Of a DNA stretch of 64,000 bases, positions 39,384 to 48,765 are shown piece after piece (position 1 is the first letter of the stretch; every line of letters starts with the position of its first letter). The notes under the pieces are model-generated. The model saw only the letters and a list, made by a program, of their open reading frames with translations, was not told the DNA's origin and did no database searches. Source of the DNA: Pseudomonadota bacterium. Its GTDB lineage: Bacteria > Pseudomonadota > Gammaproteobacteria > Burkholderiales > Casimicrobiaceae. The position numbers were made by a program, and so were the translations under genes. The DNA lies in the NCBI GenBank assembly GCA_018241745.1, contig JAFEDG010000152.1, positions 16,469 through 80,468 of the forward strand, given 5' to 3'.

Positions 39384-41975
39384 TTACGACAGCTGCTCGC
39401 AGCGTCCCATCGCGGCGCCGGCCTTCACCGCGTCGACGAAGCCCTTCGGGAACGTCGTCGCCACCGACTGCCCGTTCTTGCAGACGTAGACCTGGTGCAT
39501 GTCGACGTACCACGTCAGCGGGTAGCCGGGAATGCCGCCCACGATCTTGTCCCCGGCACCGCTGATCGAGGCGGGTCCGTCGAGGCCGAGCCGGTAGGCC
39601 TCCGGCACGCCCTGGCTGCGGAAGAAGTCGCTGAGCTTGATCCAGTCGAGGCCTTCGATCCACAGGTAGCCATGGAACCCGCTTTCGAAGAACGACCCCG
39701 CGCGCGCGATCATCACGGTACCGTCGTCGTTGATGTCGTTGGTGTAGACGGGGATCGGTCCGAACGTCTGCTGGATGAACTCCGCACCGTCGACGTCGCA
39801 GCTGAACCCGAAGTCGTAGAACGGCAGGTCCACGCACCACTGCAGCACCCGTGTCGGCGTGAAGGCCGCCGGCTCTGTGCCCAGGTTCGCGTTCCAGAAC
39901 ACGACGCCGTCGTGCTCGGTCTCGAGGGCCACTCGCGACGCGTTCGGCGTCATCGCGTAGCCGCCGTCCAGCGCGCCGATCGCGGCGTACAGGTCGATCG
40001 GGTCGCCCTCGTCGATCCACGCGTAGGCCTTCTGGAAGTTGCTGTTGCCGAGCACGACGCGGCCGTCGCCCGAAATGGCCTGCGCGCGATGCCACGGCTC
40101 GTTGTCGAGGTCCACGCCGTTGAGGCTCAGCGCGCGCATGCCGCGGCTCTGCGTCCAGATGAACGGGATGATCTCGCCGCCGATCACCGTGCCGGTTTCG
40201 TCGTCGTAGCCCCCCTCGCAGCTGCCGTCGCCGTTGCGGTCCACGTACGCGGTGCCGACGGCGGTCTTGCCCTTGCTGTCGAGCGCCCAGCCGAAGCTCG
40301 AGGCGGGTCCTGTCTGGTTGGAGCCGAAGCACGTGTTGCCGTTGAGATTGCCGAGGTCGATGACGGTGTTGGTCTTCGGTTCCCAGATGCCGGCCGCGTT
40401 GGTGCGCGTTGGCAGGCCCGTCCACGGATCCGTCGTCGGCACGCCGTCCTTGTCCGTCTGCACGATCAGCCGGCTGCCGTCGCGCGAAAGGCTGGCGTTG
40501 GTGCCGGAGACGCCGGCGGGTGGCATGCGCACGCCCTTCGTCAGGTCCCATGCGAACGGCACGTTGTCGAGGACGCCGGCGGCGCGCTTGCCATCCTTCG
40601 ACAACGCGCCCAGGTAGCCGTTGGTGACCGGCGTGTACTGGACGCCATCGGGATAGCCGTTGTAGTAGAAGTTGGCCGTCTTGACCACGCGTGCGCGCAT
40701 CGACATCGCCGTCGACAGGCAGGCGTTGTCGGCAGCCGCCGACGACGTTTCCCCCTGGTTCCAGTATTCCGCCTCGGAGACGAGCCCCGTGGGTTCGGTC
40801 GGGAAGCCACCGGCCACGATTTCCTCGATGTAGACGACGTAGCGAGCCCCCGGCGTCAGGTTGTTGATCCGGAAGCGGCCGTCGGGACCGATCTTCCCCT
40901 GCGTCTTGTCGCCGGTCATCGCGGACACCGCGTCGCCAAGCGGATCCGCCACATTGCGCGCGACGACGTTGATGCCGTCGTAAGGCGTGTGGCCATCCTT
41001 GAGGTATAGCGTCCCGGCGATCGACGAGCGCTTCTTGTAGTCCGCCGTGGGATAGAGATCCGAGATCGCGGCGATGTCGTCCGGGCGGTCGACTGTGCTC
41101 ATCTCCTCGCCGGCGTTGTGGCCGTCGGCGTCGAGGTTGTTGGGATCGATGAACGGGTACATCGTCTCGATGTAGCGGGGATCCATCCGCGTGACCGCCG
41201 GGTCGGCATAGTTCCACGCATAGACGCCGTCGACGCAGCCGGGCACGCCGGGATACAGGTCCTGCCCGTAGCCGGGATAGCTGAAGTACGCCATCTGGCC
41301 GTTGACCTGCGAATGCGACAGGTTGATCGCGTGCCCGAATTCGTGCGTGAACACACCGGCGATGCGGTGGCCGTCGACGTCGGGCGGCGGCCCGCCGAAG
41401 TCCGGATCGGGCTCCTCGGTGGAGACGACATAGCCGTTCATCACCGCGGTGGCCTTGATGATCGTCTCCGGATAGCCGTCCTGGTTCACGTCGTCGGCGA
41501 ACTCGGCGAACGCGATGCCGAGCACCTGGTCGCGCGGCACCCCGAACACCTGTTCGACGACGTCGCCGGTCTGATCATAGATCACGTACAGGCCACCCTG
41601 CAGCAGGTGGCCGTAGACGAGCGATGCGGTGGCCCCATCGACGACGTCGACGCCGACCCCCTTCAGCTTGTCGAATTTGCCGAAGCTCGCCGGGTCCGTC
41701 ACGGCTCGCCACGTCGACGTCGGCACGCTGCTCCACTGCTGCAGCGCGAACGCGGTAATGCGGTCCGCCTGCGCGTTGTCGAGGAACGTCGAGCCGTCGA
41801 GGCGGCGCGCATAGTCACCGATGTCCGTGTAGACGCGGATCGGCCCCTTGGTCGTGTCCCAGCGCAATGGCTGCGGGTCGCCGGGCTTGTCGGTCGTGAG
41901 CAGCGGGCCGGCTGCCTGCGTCGTCGCGGCGGCAACCGCGAGCAGCAGCGCACAGAAGCGTAGGGCGTAGCTCAT
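39384..41975 (-). CDS. Secreted metzincin-like metalloprotease with regulatory-like and propeller-like domains
   Basis: An 863-residue exported protein (signal peptide ALRFCALLLAVAAATTQAA). Residues about 40-300 form a zinc protease domain: HEFGHAINLSH at 211-221 gives the HExxHxxxxxH zinc site (Asn218 replaces the common Gly), IETMYPF (Met272) is a Met-turn, and DDIAAISDLYP resembles the end of matrixin domains. Next comes a carboxypeptidase-regulatory-like beta sandwich (SIAGTLYLKDG... GRFRINNLTPG). From about 410 on there are repeated blades with GTAYVDRNGDG, AISGDGRVVLGNS, NDINDDGTVMIARA and SGAGDKIVGG, similar to HAF-type extracellular repeats. It overlaps the upstream exported gene by ATGA. 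Target substrate is unknown. Confidence 0.75.
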   Translation of the reverse strand: MSYALRFCALLLAVAAATTQAAGPLLTTDKPGDPQPLRWDTTKGPIRVYTDIGDYARRLDGSTFLDNAQADRITAFALQQWSSVPTSTWRAVTDPASFGKFDKLKGVGVDVVDGATASLVYGHLLQGGLYVIYDQTGDVVEQVFGVPRDQVLGIAFAEFADDVNQDGYPETIIKATAVMNGYVVSTEEPDPDFGGPPPDVDGHRIAGVFTHEFGHAINLSHSQVNGQMAYFSYPGYGQDLYPGVPGCVDGVYAWNYADPAVTRMDPRYIETMYPFIDPNNLDADGHNAGEEMSTVDRPDDIAAISDLYPTADYKKRSSIAGTLYLKDGHTPYDGINVVARNVADPLGDAVSAMTGDKTQGKIGPDGRFRINNLTPGARYVVYIEEIVAGGFPTEPTGLVSEAEYWNQGETSSAAADNACLSTAMSMRARVVKTANFYYNGYPDGVQYTPVTNGYLGALSKDGKRAAGVLDNVPFAWDLTKGVRMPPAGVSGTNASLSRDGSRLIVQTDKDGVPTTDPWTGLPTRTNAAGIWEPKTNTVIDLGNLNGNTCFGSNQTGPASSFGWALDSKGKTAVGTAYVDRNGDGSCEGGYDDETGTVIGGEIIPFIWTQSRGMRALSLNGVDLDNEPWHRAQAISGDGRVVLGNSNFQKAYAWIDEGDPIDLYAAIGALDGGYAMTPNASRVALETEHDGVVFWNANLGTEPAAFTPTRVLQWCVDLPFYDFGFSCDVDGAEFIQQTFGPIPVYTNDINDDGTVMIARAGSFFESGFHGYLWIEGLDWIKLSDFFRSQGVPEAYRLGLDGPASISGAGDKIVGGIPGYPLTWYVDMHQVYVCKNGQSVATTFPKGFVDAVKAGAAMGRCEQLS

Positions 41976-42634
41976 TGCATCCACCCCTTCGCGATCCAGT
42001 CTCCATCGACGGCGCGGCGCACGAGGCCCAGCAATACCCCCGCCTCGACCGGCCCGCGCGACGTGCGCAGCATGTCCGCTTCCGTCGGCGTCAGGATCCC
42101 CGCTTTCACGGACATTCCCGTGAACAGGTCGCGATTGCCGTAGCTGTTGGCGGTCTTGCTGCCGCTGTACGTGAACTTGCCTTGCGCGAGCCCGACCGGC
42201 GTGCGCATCTGGTGCGTGCCGACCGGCCCGTTCATGAACACGGTGACGCGCTCGCCGCGCACCCACGTCGGCATGCCCTCGAACGTCGACGGCAGCAGGT
42301 AATGCCCGGATGCGAGCTTGCGCGGCTTCAGCAGGCCGTACTGCCGGAACGTGTACTGGCTGTCGAGTGCAAGGTTGCGCTTGATGCTGCCTTTCACGCT
42401 CAACGTCACCTGCGTGTAGGGGAGTCCGTTCTCGATACCGTCCGTGAGTTCGAGCACCTCTCCGGTGACGATCACGTCCGACTTCTCGATCATCCGCGCG
42501 AGATTCTGCGGCACGAGCTGGGACGCAAGCGCCGGTGCAACGGCCAGCGCCAGGACGACGAACGCGGCGGCGAGCGGCGCGCGGCCGGGCGGCGGGCGGC
42601 GGCGGGACCACCGGAAGGAAGGGATAGAGGTCAT
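41972..42634 (-). CDS. Exported protein coupled to the metalloprotease
   Basis: A 220-residue protein with an N-terminal signal peptide (APLAAAFVVLALAVAPALAS). After it follow NLARMIEKSDVIVTGEVLEL, YTQVTLSVKGSIKRNLALDSQYTFRQ and VRGERVTVFMNG, which suggest a beta-rich fold. I do not recognise the family with confidence. Its stop overlaps the protease start (ATGA), so the pair is expressed together; a chaperone, inhibitor or partner role is inference. It is divergent from the TPR/degenerate-GGDEF gene across an AT-rich region. Confidence 0.6.
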   Translation of the reverse strand: MTSIPSFRWSRRRPPPGRAPLAAAFVVLALAVAPALASQLVPQNLARMIEKSDVIVTGEVLELTDGIENGLPYTQVTLSVKGSIKRNLALDSQYTFRQYGLLKPRKLASGHYLLPSTFEGMPTWVRGERVTVFMNGPVGTHQMRTPVGLAQGKFTYSGSKTANSYGNRDLFTGMSVKAGILTPTEADMLRTSRGPVEAGVLLGLVRRAVDGDWIAKGWMQ

Positions 42635-42734
42635 GGCTTGTCAGTTCATGCGCACGCGAGGCGGGGTGCGCTTGCCGATGGCTGAAAGTCTTGAAGATCC
42701 TTCAAATTGTGTCAATTGCAATTAATGTGCTTAC

Positions 42735-42777
42735 TAATTGCGACGTTTGCAATTACATGCCAAGGCGAGTCTCTATA
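42735..42777 (+). promoter_or_regulatory. AT-rich promoter with inverted repeat operator candidate
   Basis: TAATTGC (42735-42741), seven bases, GCAATTA (42749-42755) form a perfect inverted repeat. A further GCAATTA half-site lies at 42718-42724. TATACT at 42772-42777 is a good -10 box for the plus-strand gene, and TTGCAA (42747-42752) is a weak -35, so a protein on the repeat would cover the -35 region. The AT-rich stretch (about 42700-42780) stands out from the GC-rich surroundings. Confidence 0.5.
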
Positions 42778-42848
42778 CTGGCAACGTCACGGGACTCGAC
42801 GGCCCGCTCCCTGCTCGCCACAAACTGGAAGCCACCCGCAATTTCGAT

Positions 42849-44477
42849 GTGTCGGACGCCCGCGGCGACACTTCACCGCCGGTCCAAGCGAACGGTGGCG
42901 ACTTTGTCGTCGCCATCCTCGACGAGGTGACGCGCGGTGGCCGCGGATCGGTCAGGCGTGCGATCGAGTCCGCGTTGGCCGGACAGGACCACGCGACAAC
43001 GCCGCTGTACCGCGCGTTCGTCGCGATCGGCCACGGTTCCCGCTGCATGAACGAGGGCCGCTACGAGGAGAGCCTCGTCGCGATCCTGCCGGCGCTCGAG
43101 GAGCTCGAGCGGAGCCCCTACAGCCACCGGCTGGGTTGGCTGCACAACATGGTGGGCTTTGCCGTCGGCATGATGGGCAATCCGGAGCGCGGGCTCGAGT
43201 GGACCGCCCGCGCCGTGGCCAGCGTCGGCGCGACGCCGGCGTCGGTCGACAGCCTGGCGGCATACAGCAACCACGGCTGCCTGCTCGGCATGGTTGGCGC
43301 GCACGACGCGTCGAAGGACGCGTTGGAGCGCTCGCGCGCCATCGCCGAAAGTCGCGGCGACGTCGGCGCCCACCACATCGCGCTGTCGAACATCGGCTAC
43401 GGCCTGCTCGTGAGGCTGCGGGAGTCGCCGGCGCTCGACGGCGACGCGCGGCGCGCGCTCGGGACACAGGCGCTGGATTACGCCCGTCGCGCGGCGGCGC
43501 TGACGCCGGCGCCGGAGCTGGGCCTCGATCCTGCCGGCGCATCGAGCCTGCTCGGCCAAGCCTTGCTGGAGACCGGCGACGTGGCAGGTGCGAAGGCGAA
43601 ATTCGCGGACGCGCTACGCCTGGGACCGAGCCAGCCGCCAGTCGCGGCCGACCTGCAGCTCGGACTCGCCACCGCCCATCGACTCACCGGTGACTTCGCC
43701 ACTGCACGGGGCCACCTCGGGCGTGCGCACGACATCGCGACGCAAGGCCAGCTGGCGCTGGTGCTGAACCGGGTGCTCGCCGAAGGCATCGCGCTCGAGC
43801 GTGCCGCCGGCGACACGGCCGCCACGCTCGATTGGACCACCCGCCGCTGCCAGTTCCTCGAACTCCATTACCGGCAACGGCTGCAGATGCTCGCGCGCAG
43901 CAACGAGTTCGCGGCGCAGGCCCGCGCGATCAGCGAACGTGCCTCGCACTACCAGCTCGAAGCCGCGGCGCTCAACACCCGCATCCGCGATTGGGATGAC
44001 GAGCGGCTGCGCGACGGCGTCACGCTGGCCTACAACCGTCGCGGGCTCGCGCGAGTCGCCGGCCACGTCTTCGCGCCGTTCCGCACGCTGGCGACCGCGG
44101 TCGTCGACATCGACGACTTCGCGACGATCAACGATCGCCATGGCACCGCTGCAGGCGACGCGGTGCTGAAGCAGATCGCGGGCGTGATCGGCGCACGGTT
44201 GCGCAGCGCCGACCAGTTCGCGCGCGCCGAAGGTGCGGAGTTCCAGCTGTTGTTGCTGGACACTTCGCCGTCCGCGGCGCGCGAGACGTGCGAGCAGATC
44301 CGCATCGCGGTCGAGAACGGCCGCTGGATCGCGGACGCGCCGGACACGCGCGTGACGGTCAGCATCGGCATCTGCAACCGGACGACGCAAACGCATTTCG
44401 ACGCTACGCTGGCCGCCGCGGACGTGGCGCTGGCCGCGGCGCAGCGGACGGGCGGCAACCGCACCTGCGTCGCCTGA
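42849..44477 (+). CDS. TPR protein with degenerate GGDEF domain
   Basis: With the GTG start at 42849 (first suitable codon after the -10 box) the product has 542 residues. Residues about 40-370 are tetratricopeptide-like helices (GWLHNMVGFAVGMMGNPERGLEWTARAV, GQALLETGDVAGAKAKFADALRLGP). A helical linker then leads to a GGDEF domain (about 395-535; DGVTLAYNRRGLARV, VVDIDDFATINDRHG). The signature is EGAEF (461-465) instead of GGDEF, so cyclase activity is unlikely, while the I-site RxxD is kept as RSAD (452-455) at exact spacing. It may act as a c-di-GMP receptor. No membrane segment is seen. Confidence 0.8.
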   Translation: MSDARGDTSPPVQANGGDFVVAILDEVTRGGRGSVRRAIESALAGQDHATTPLYRAFVAIGHGSRCMNEGRYEESLVAILPALEELERSPYSHRLGWLHNMVGFAVGMMGNPERGLEWTARAVASVGATPASVDSLAAYSNHGCLLGMVGAHDASKDALERSRAIAESRGDVGAHHIALSNIGYGLLVRLRESPALDGDARRALGTQALDYARRAAALTPAPELGLDPAGASSLLGQALLETGDVAGAKAKFADALRLGPSQPPVAADLQLGLATAHRLTGDFATARGHLGRAHDIATQGQLALVLNRVLAEGIALERAAGDTAATLDWTTRRCQFLELHYRQRLQMLARSNEFAAQARAISERASHYQLEAAALNTRIRDWDDERLRDGVTLAYNRRGLARVAGHVFAPFRTLATAVVDIDDFATINDRHGTAAGDAVLKQIAGVIGARLRSADQFARAEGAEFQLLLLDTSPSAARETCEQIRIAVENGRWIADAPDTRVTVSIGICNRTTQTHFDATLAAADVALAAAQRTGGNRTCVA

Positions 44478-44486
44478 GGACGCGCG

Positions 44487-45389
44487 TCAGTCCTGCGCAA
44501 TGCTCCGCGCAACGTCGAGCGCCTTGAGCGCCGATGGCGGCAGCATCCGGTTCTTGGGCCAGACGGCGTGGACGTACGCGTACAGGCTGGACGGATCTTC
44601 GGGCTCCAGCGTCCGCAGCACGGAGGCGTGCTGCTCGTACACGCGCGTGGGCAGTACGCCGATCAGGTCCGTCGCCGCCAGCAACCCCGCGAGCACGTTG
44701 ACGTCGTCGCAGGCGACGGTCATCGGGATCGGCTCGGCCGCGTCGAGGCCGAAGCATGCGCGGATCTCGCGCTCGACGATCGAGTCGACGCGCGCGAACG
44801 CAAGCCGGTGGTCGAGCAGGTCACGGGCGGTCACGCGGCCCGAGGCAACGAGCGGATGCGCCGCCCGGCAGCACACGACGCACCGGATCACCGCGAGCTT
44901 CTTCGACGCATAGCGTTCGTCGTTGCCGTGGACGTTGCGGATGTCCAAAAGGCACAGGTCGATTTCATTGCGGTCGAGCCGTTCGAGCAGGCTCGCGATG
45001 CTCCCCGTTTCCGCCTGGATCAGCAGGTGCGGTGCCTGCTCGTGCATCTGGCGCAAGAGGTCCGGCATGAGCAGGCACGCCGGGATCGGCGCGGCGCCAA
45101 TGCACACGCGGTCCGAGTCGCCGCGGCGCAGGAGCTCGAGGTTCAACTCGAAGCGCTTGTTCTCGAAATCGAGGGCGCGCGCATGGTGCAGCACTGCCTT
45201 GCCCGCGGCCGTCAGCGTCGCGCCACTCATGCTGCGACTGAACAGCTGCAGCCCGAGTTCCGACTCCACCGCCTCGATGCTGCGGCTGAACGCCGAGGGA
45301 CTGAGGTGCACGCGCGCCGCCGCGAGCGAGATGCGTCCTTCCTCGGCAAGCGCGATGAAATGGACCAGGTTGCGGCGGCTGAGTGCCAT
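44487..45389 (-). CDS. LysR family transcriptional regulator
   Basis: A 300-residue regulator with N-terminal winged HTH (LVHFIALAEEGRISLAAARVHLSPSAFSRSIEAVESELGLQLFSR) and a periplasmic-binding-like effector domain (VCIGAAPIPACLLMPDLLRQMHE, RNEIDLCLLDIR). The effector is unknown. It lies 46 bases downstream of dnaJ in the same orientation and converges with the TPR/GGDEF gene, only 9 bases apart. LysR genes usually control a divergent neighbour; here the upstream neighbour is dnaJ, so the target is unclear. Confidence 0.9.
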   Translation of the reverse strand: MALSRRNLVHFIALAEEGRISLAAARVHLSPSAFSRSIEAVESELGLQLFSRSMSGATLTAAGKAVLHHARALDFENKRFELNLELLRRGDSDRVCIGAAPIPACLLMPDLLRQMHEQAPHLLIQAETGSIASLLERLDRNEIDLCLLDIRNVHGNDERYASKKLAVIRCVVCCRAAHPLVASGRVTARDLLDHRLAFARVDSIVEREIRACFGLDAAEPIPMTVACDDVNVLAGLLAATDLIGVLPTRVYEQHASVLRTLEPEDPSSLYAYVHAVWPKNRMLPPSALKALDVARSIAQD

Positions 45390-45435
45390 CCCGCATTATT
45401 GCCGATGCGCTCGCTCCTTCCGCGCACGCCGGCCG

Positions 45436-46569
45436 TCACTGCCCGAAGAACTCCTTCACCTTGTCGAAGAAGTTCTTCTGGCGCGGGCTGTGCGCACCCG
45501 GGTCCTCCTGCGTGATCGCCTCGAACTCGCGCAGGATTTCCTTCTGCCGCGCGGTCAGCTTGACCGGCGTCTCGATCGACACGTGGCAATACAGGTCGCC
45601 AGTGACGGACCCGCGCACCGGGCGGATGCCCTTGTTCTTCAGGCGAAAGACCTGGCCCGTCTGCGTCTCGGCCGGGATCCTGACCTTCGCGTGACCGTCC
45701 AATGTCGGGATCTCGAGTTCGCCGCCGAGCGCGGCGGTGGCAAAGCTGATCGGCAGCTCGCAGTGCAGGTCGGCGCCTTCGCGCTGAAATACCGAGTGCG
45801 GCTTCAGGTTGATGACGACGTAGAGATCGCCGGGCGGTCCACCGTTGACGCCGGCTTCGCCTTCGCCGGTCAGCCGGATCCGATCATCCTGGTCGACACC
45901 GGCGGGAATCTTGACCGACAGCGTCTTGTGCTTGCGTACGCGACCCGCGCCTTCGCACGTCGCGCACGGTTCCGGAATGATCTTGCCGGTGCCCCGGCAT
46001 TGCGGGCACGTCTGCTGCAACGAGAAGAAGCCTTGCGACACGCGCACCTGGCCGTTGCCGTGGCACGTCGGGCAGGTCTTCGCCTGCGTGCCGGGCTTGG
46101 CACCGGTACCGTGGCAGGTGCCGCATTCCTCGAGCGTCGGGATGCGGATCTTCGCTTCCGTGCCGCGCGCGGCGTCTTCGAGCGAGACCTCGAGGTTGTA
46201 GCGCAGGTCCGCCCCGCGGAACACGCCGTTGCCGCCGCGACCCCCGCCGCGCTGCTGGCCGAAGATCTCGCCGAAGATGTCGCCGAACGCTTCCGCGAAA
46301 CCGCCGAAGCCTTCCGGCCCGGGGCCGCCGCCACGCATCGACGGGTCGACGCCGGCGTGTCCGAACTGGTCGTAGGCGGCGCGCTTGCGCTGATCCGTGA
46401 GGATCTCGTACGCCTCCTTCGCTTCCTTGAACTTCTCCTCGGCCGTGTGATCGCCGGGATTGCGGTCCGGGTGATGCTTCATCGCGAGCTTGCGATAGGA
46501 CTTCTTGATGTCCTCCTCGCTCGCGTCGCGCTGGACGCCCAGTACCGTGTAGTAATCGCGTTTCGACAT
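45436..46569 (-). CDS. dnaJ: Chaperone protein DnaJ
   Basis: The J-domain co-chaperone of DnaK. The 377-residue protein has an N-terminal J domain with the HPD motif ([11 protein letters not shown]), a Gly/Phe-rich linker ([25 protein letters not shown]), four CxxCxGxG-type zinc repeats ([43 protein letters not shown]) and the C-terminal substrate domains. It follows dnaK by 142 bases that contain a terminator-like hairpin and two palindromic repeats. Confidence 0.97.
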   Translation of the reverse strand: MSKRDYYTVLGVQRDASEEDIKKSYRKLAMKHHPDRNPGDHTAEEKFKEAKEAYEILTDQRKRAAYDQFGHAGVDPSMRGGGPGPEGFGGFAEAFGDIFGEIFGQQRGGGRGGNGVFRGADLRYNLEVSLEDAARGTEAKIRIPTLEECGTCHGTGAKPGTQAKTCPTCHGNGQVRVSQGFFSLQQTCPQCRGTGKIIPEPCATCEGAGRVRKHKTLSVKIPAGVDQDDRIRLTGEGEAGVNGGPPGDLYVVINLKPHSVFQREGADLHCELPISFATAALGGELEIPTLDGHAKVRIPAETQTGQVFRLKNKGIRPVRGSVTGDLYCHVSIETPVKLTARQKEILREFEAITQEDPGAHSPRQKNFFDKVKEFFGQ

Positions 46570-46620
46570 GCTCGTTGCGCCGGTCGGCACCGCCCGCCCG
46601 GCGTCCCATCCCCTGACAGC

Positions 46621-46665
46621 AAAAAGCCGGATCGGTCGTCACCTGCGGGCGACGGCCCATCCGGC
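46621..46665 (-). terminator. Intrinsic terminator-like hairpin between dnaK and dnaJ
   Basis: On the minus strand GCCGGAT (46665-46659) with a partly paired extension pairs with ATCCGGC (46632-46626) and is followed by TTTTT (46625-46621). This is a good Rho-independent terminator form. It should lower read-through from dnaK into dnaJ, setting the ratio of the two chaperones or requiring a separate dnaJ promoter. Confidence 0.65.
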
Positions 46666-46667
46666 CA

Positions 46668-46717
46668 AAATAGGGTCAGACCCTAATTGACATAACAAAT
46701 AGGGTCGGACCCTATTT
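46668..46717. repeat. Second pair of AAATAGGGTC palindromes, at the dnaK 3' end
   Basis: Copy 3 is 46668-46688 (one mismatch) and copy 4 is 46697-46717 (perfect), each arm AAATAGGGTC, one base, then the reverse complement. They are separated by 8 bases. The TAG of copy 4 is the dnaK stop codon (46714-46712 on the minus strand). The unit is the same as at 798-879, here in a co-directional rather than convergent setting. Confidence 0.85.
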
Positions 46718-48655
46718 GTCGTTGACTTCCGTGAACTCGGCGTCGACGACCTTCTCGTCGCCGGGCTTGCCGCCTTGCGCACCGCCGGCGGCACCCGCAC
46801 CCGCCGCGCCGGCCGCGCCCGCGGCACCCTGCGCCTGCGCGTACATCAGCTCGCCGAGCTTCTGCGAGGCCTTGGCCAGTGCTTCGGACTTCGCTTCCAG
46901 CGCTTCCTTCGACGCGTCCTTTTCCTTCAGCAGCGTCTCGGCGTCCTTGACGGCCGCCTCGATCTTCTCCTTCTCGGACGCGTCGATCTTGTCGCCGTAC
47001 TCGGTCAGCGACTTCTGCACGCTGTGCACCAGCGCGTCGAGGCCGTTACGCGCCTGCACGGTCTCCATCAGCTTGCGATCGTCCTCGGCGTGGGCTTCCG
47101 CATCCTTGACCATCGCCTGGATCTCGCTCTCGGACAACCCGGAGTTGGCCTTGATCGTGATCTTGTTTTCCTTGTTGGTCGCCTTGTCCTTGGCCGACAC
47201 GTGCAGGATGCCGTTGGCGTCGATGTCGAACGTCACCTCGATCTGCGGCATGCCACGCGGCGCCGGCGGGATGCCTTCCAGGTTGAACTGGCCGAGGCTC
47301 TTGTTGCCGGACGCCATGTCGCGCTCGCCCTGCAGCACGTGGATGGTCACCGCACCCTGGTTGTCGTCCGCCGTCGAGAACGTCTGCGTCGCCTTGGTCG
47401 GGATCGTCGTGTTCTTCTGGATCAGCTTGGTCATCACGCCACCGAGCGTCTCGATGCCGAGCGACAGCGGGGTCACGTCCAGCAGCAGCACGTCCTTGCG
47501 TTCACCCGCCAGCACGGAGCCCTGGATCGCCGCGCCAACCGCGACGGCTTCGTCCGGGTTCACGTCCTTGCGCGGCTCCTTGCCGAAGAACGCCTTGACC
47601 TCGTCCTGCACCTTGGGCATGCGCGTCTGGCCGCCGACGAGGATCACGTCGCCGATGTCCGACAGCGAGATGCCCGCGTCCTTGATCGCGACGCGGCAGG
47701 GCTCGATCGTGCGCTTGATCAGGTCCTCGACGAGCGACTCGAACTTGGCGCGCGTGATCTTCATCGTCAGGTGCTTGGGACCCGACGCGTCGGCCGTGAT
47801 GTACGGCAGGTTGATCTCGGTCTGCTGCGAGCTCGAGAGCTCGATCTTCGCCTTCTCGGCGGCTTCCTTCAGCCGCTGCAGCGCGAGCACGTCGTTCTTG
47901 AGGTCGACGCCCGCTTCCTTCTTGAACTCGGTGACGATGTAGTCGATGAGCCGCTGGTCGAAGTCCTCGCCGCCGAGGAACGTATCGCCGTTGGTGGACA
48001 GCACCTCGAACTGGTGCTCTCCGTCGACGTTGGCGATCTCGATGATGGAAATATCAAACGTGCCGCCGCCCAGGTCGTACACCGCGATCTTGCGGTCGCC
48101 TTCCTTCTTGTCGAGGCCGAACGCCAGCGCCGCCGCCGTCGGTTCGTTGATGATCCGCTTCACCTCGAGGCCCGCGATGCGACCGGCATCCTTGGTCGCC
48201 TGGCGCTGCGAGTCGTTGAAGTAGGCCGGGACCGTGATGACGGCTTCGGTCACTTCTTCGCCGAGGTAGTCCTCGGCCGTCTTCTTCATCTTGCGCAGGA
48301 TCTCGGCGGAGACCTGTTGCGGCGCGACCTTCTTGCCGCGCACCTCGACCCACGCATCGCCGTTGTCAGCCTTGACGATCGAGTAGGGCATCAGGCCGAT
48401 GTCCTTCTGCACTTCCTTCTCGCCGAACTTGCGGCCGATCAGGCGCTTGACCGCGTAGATCGTGTTCTTGGCGTTGGTGACCGCCTGGCGCTTGGCGGGC
48501 GCGCCGACGAGGATCTCGCCGTCGTCCGCGTATGCGACCACCGACGGGGTGGTCCGCGCGCCTTCCGAATTCTCGATGACCTTCGGCTGGCCGCCTTCCA
48601 TGATGGCGACGCAGCTGTTGGTGGTCCCGAGGTCGATACCGATGATCTTGGCCAT
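46712..48655 (-). CDS. dnaK: Chaperone protein DnaK (Hsp70)
   Basis: The ATP-dependent Hsp70 chaperone. The 647-residue protein begins [22 protein letters not shown]. It has [35 protein letters not shown] (phosphate 2), [14 protein letters not shown] and the substrate domain with [20 protein letters not shown]. It ends in a Gly/Ala-rich linker and EFTEVNDK in place of the usual EEVKD.K ending. It lies in the grpE-dnaK-dnaJ order downstream of a sigma-32 promoter. The stop codon belongs to a dispersed palindrome. Confidence 0.98.
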   Translation of the reverse strand: MAKIIGIDLGTTNSCVAIMEGGQPKVIENSEGARTTPSVVAYADDGEILVGAPAKRQAVTNAKNTIYAVKRLIGRKFGEKEVQKDIGLMPYSIVKADNGDAWVEVRGKKVAPQQVSAEILRKMKKTAEDYLGEEVTEAVITVPAYFNDSQRQATKDAGRIAGLEVKRIINEPTAAALAFGLDKKEGDRKIAVYDLGGGTFDISIIEIANVDGEHQFEVLSTNGDTFLGGEDFDQRLIDYIVTEFKKEAGVDLKNDVLALQRLKEAAEKAKIELSSSQQTEINLPYITADASGPKHLTMKITRAKFESLVEDLIKRTIEPCRVAIKDAGISLSDIGDVILVGGQTRMPKVQDEVKAFFGKEPRKDVNPDEAVAVGAAIQGSVLAGERKDVLLLDVTPLSLGIETLGGVMTKLIQKNTTIPTKATQTFSTADDNQGAVTIHVLQGERDMASGNKSLGQFNLEGIPPAPRGMPQIEVTFDIDANGILHVSAKDKATNKENKITIKANSGLSESEIQAMVKDAEAHAEDDRKLMETVQARNGLDALVHSVQKSLTEYGDKIDASEKEKIEAAVKDAETLLKEKDASKEALEAKSEALAKASQKLGELMYAQAQGAAGAAGAAGAGAAGGAQGGKPGDEKVVDAEFTEVNDK

Positions 48656-48693
48656 GGTGGGTTAGCTCCGGATGTCCTTGTTCTTGCTGTTGA

Positions 48694-48718
48694 GGGGATC
48701 TCGCGGCGCGAGACCCCC
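48694..48718. repeat. Strong hairpin in the grpE-dnaK intergenic region
   Basis: GGGG, one mismatch, TCTCGCG, a central G and CGCGAGA with CCCC form a 25-base hairpin with 11 of 12 pairs. No T-tract follows on the minus strand, so it is more likely an mRNA processing or stability element than a terminator. Confidence 0.5.
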
Positions 48719-48765
48719 GGTCGATGATGTCCTTGCCCGCTATGTGGGGATTACGCCGGCCCGGG

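Noticed and set aside
46775..48727. 650-codon frame antisense to dnaK
   Set aside because: DnaK conservation on the other strand is unambiguous; the frame is a GC artefact.
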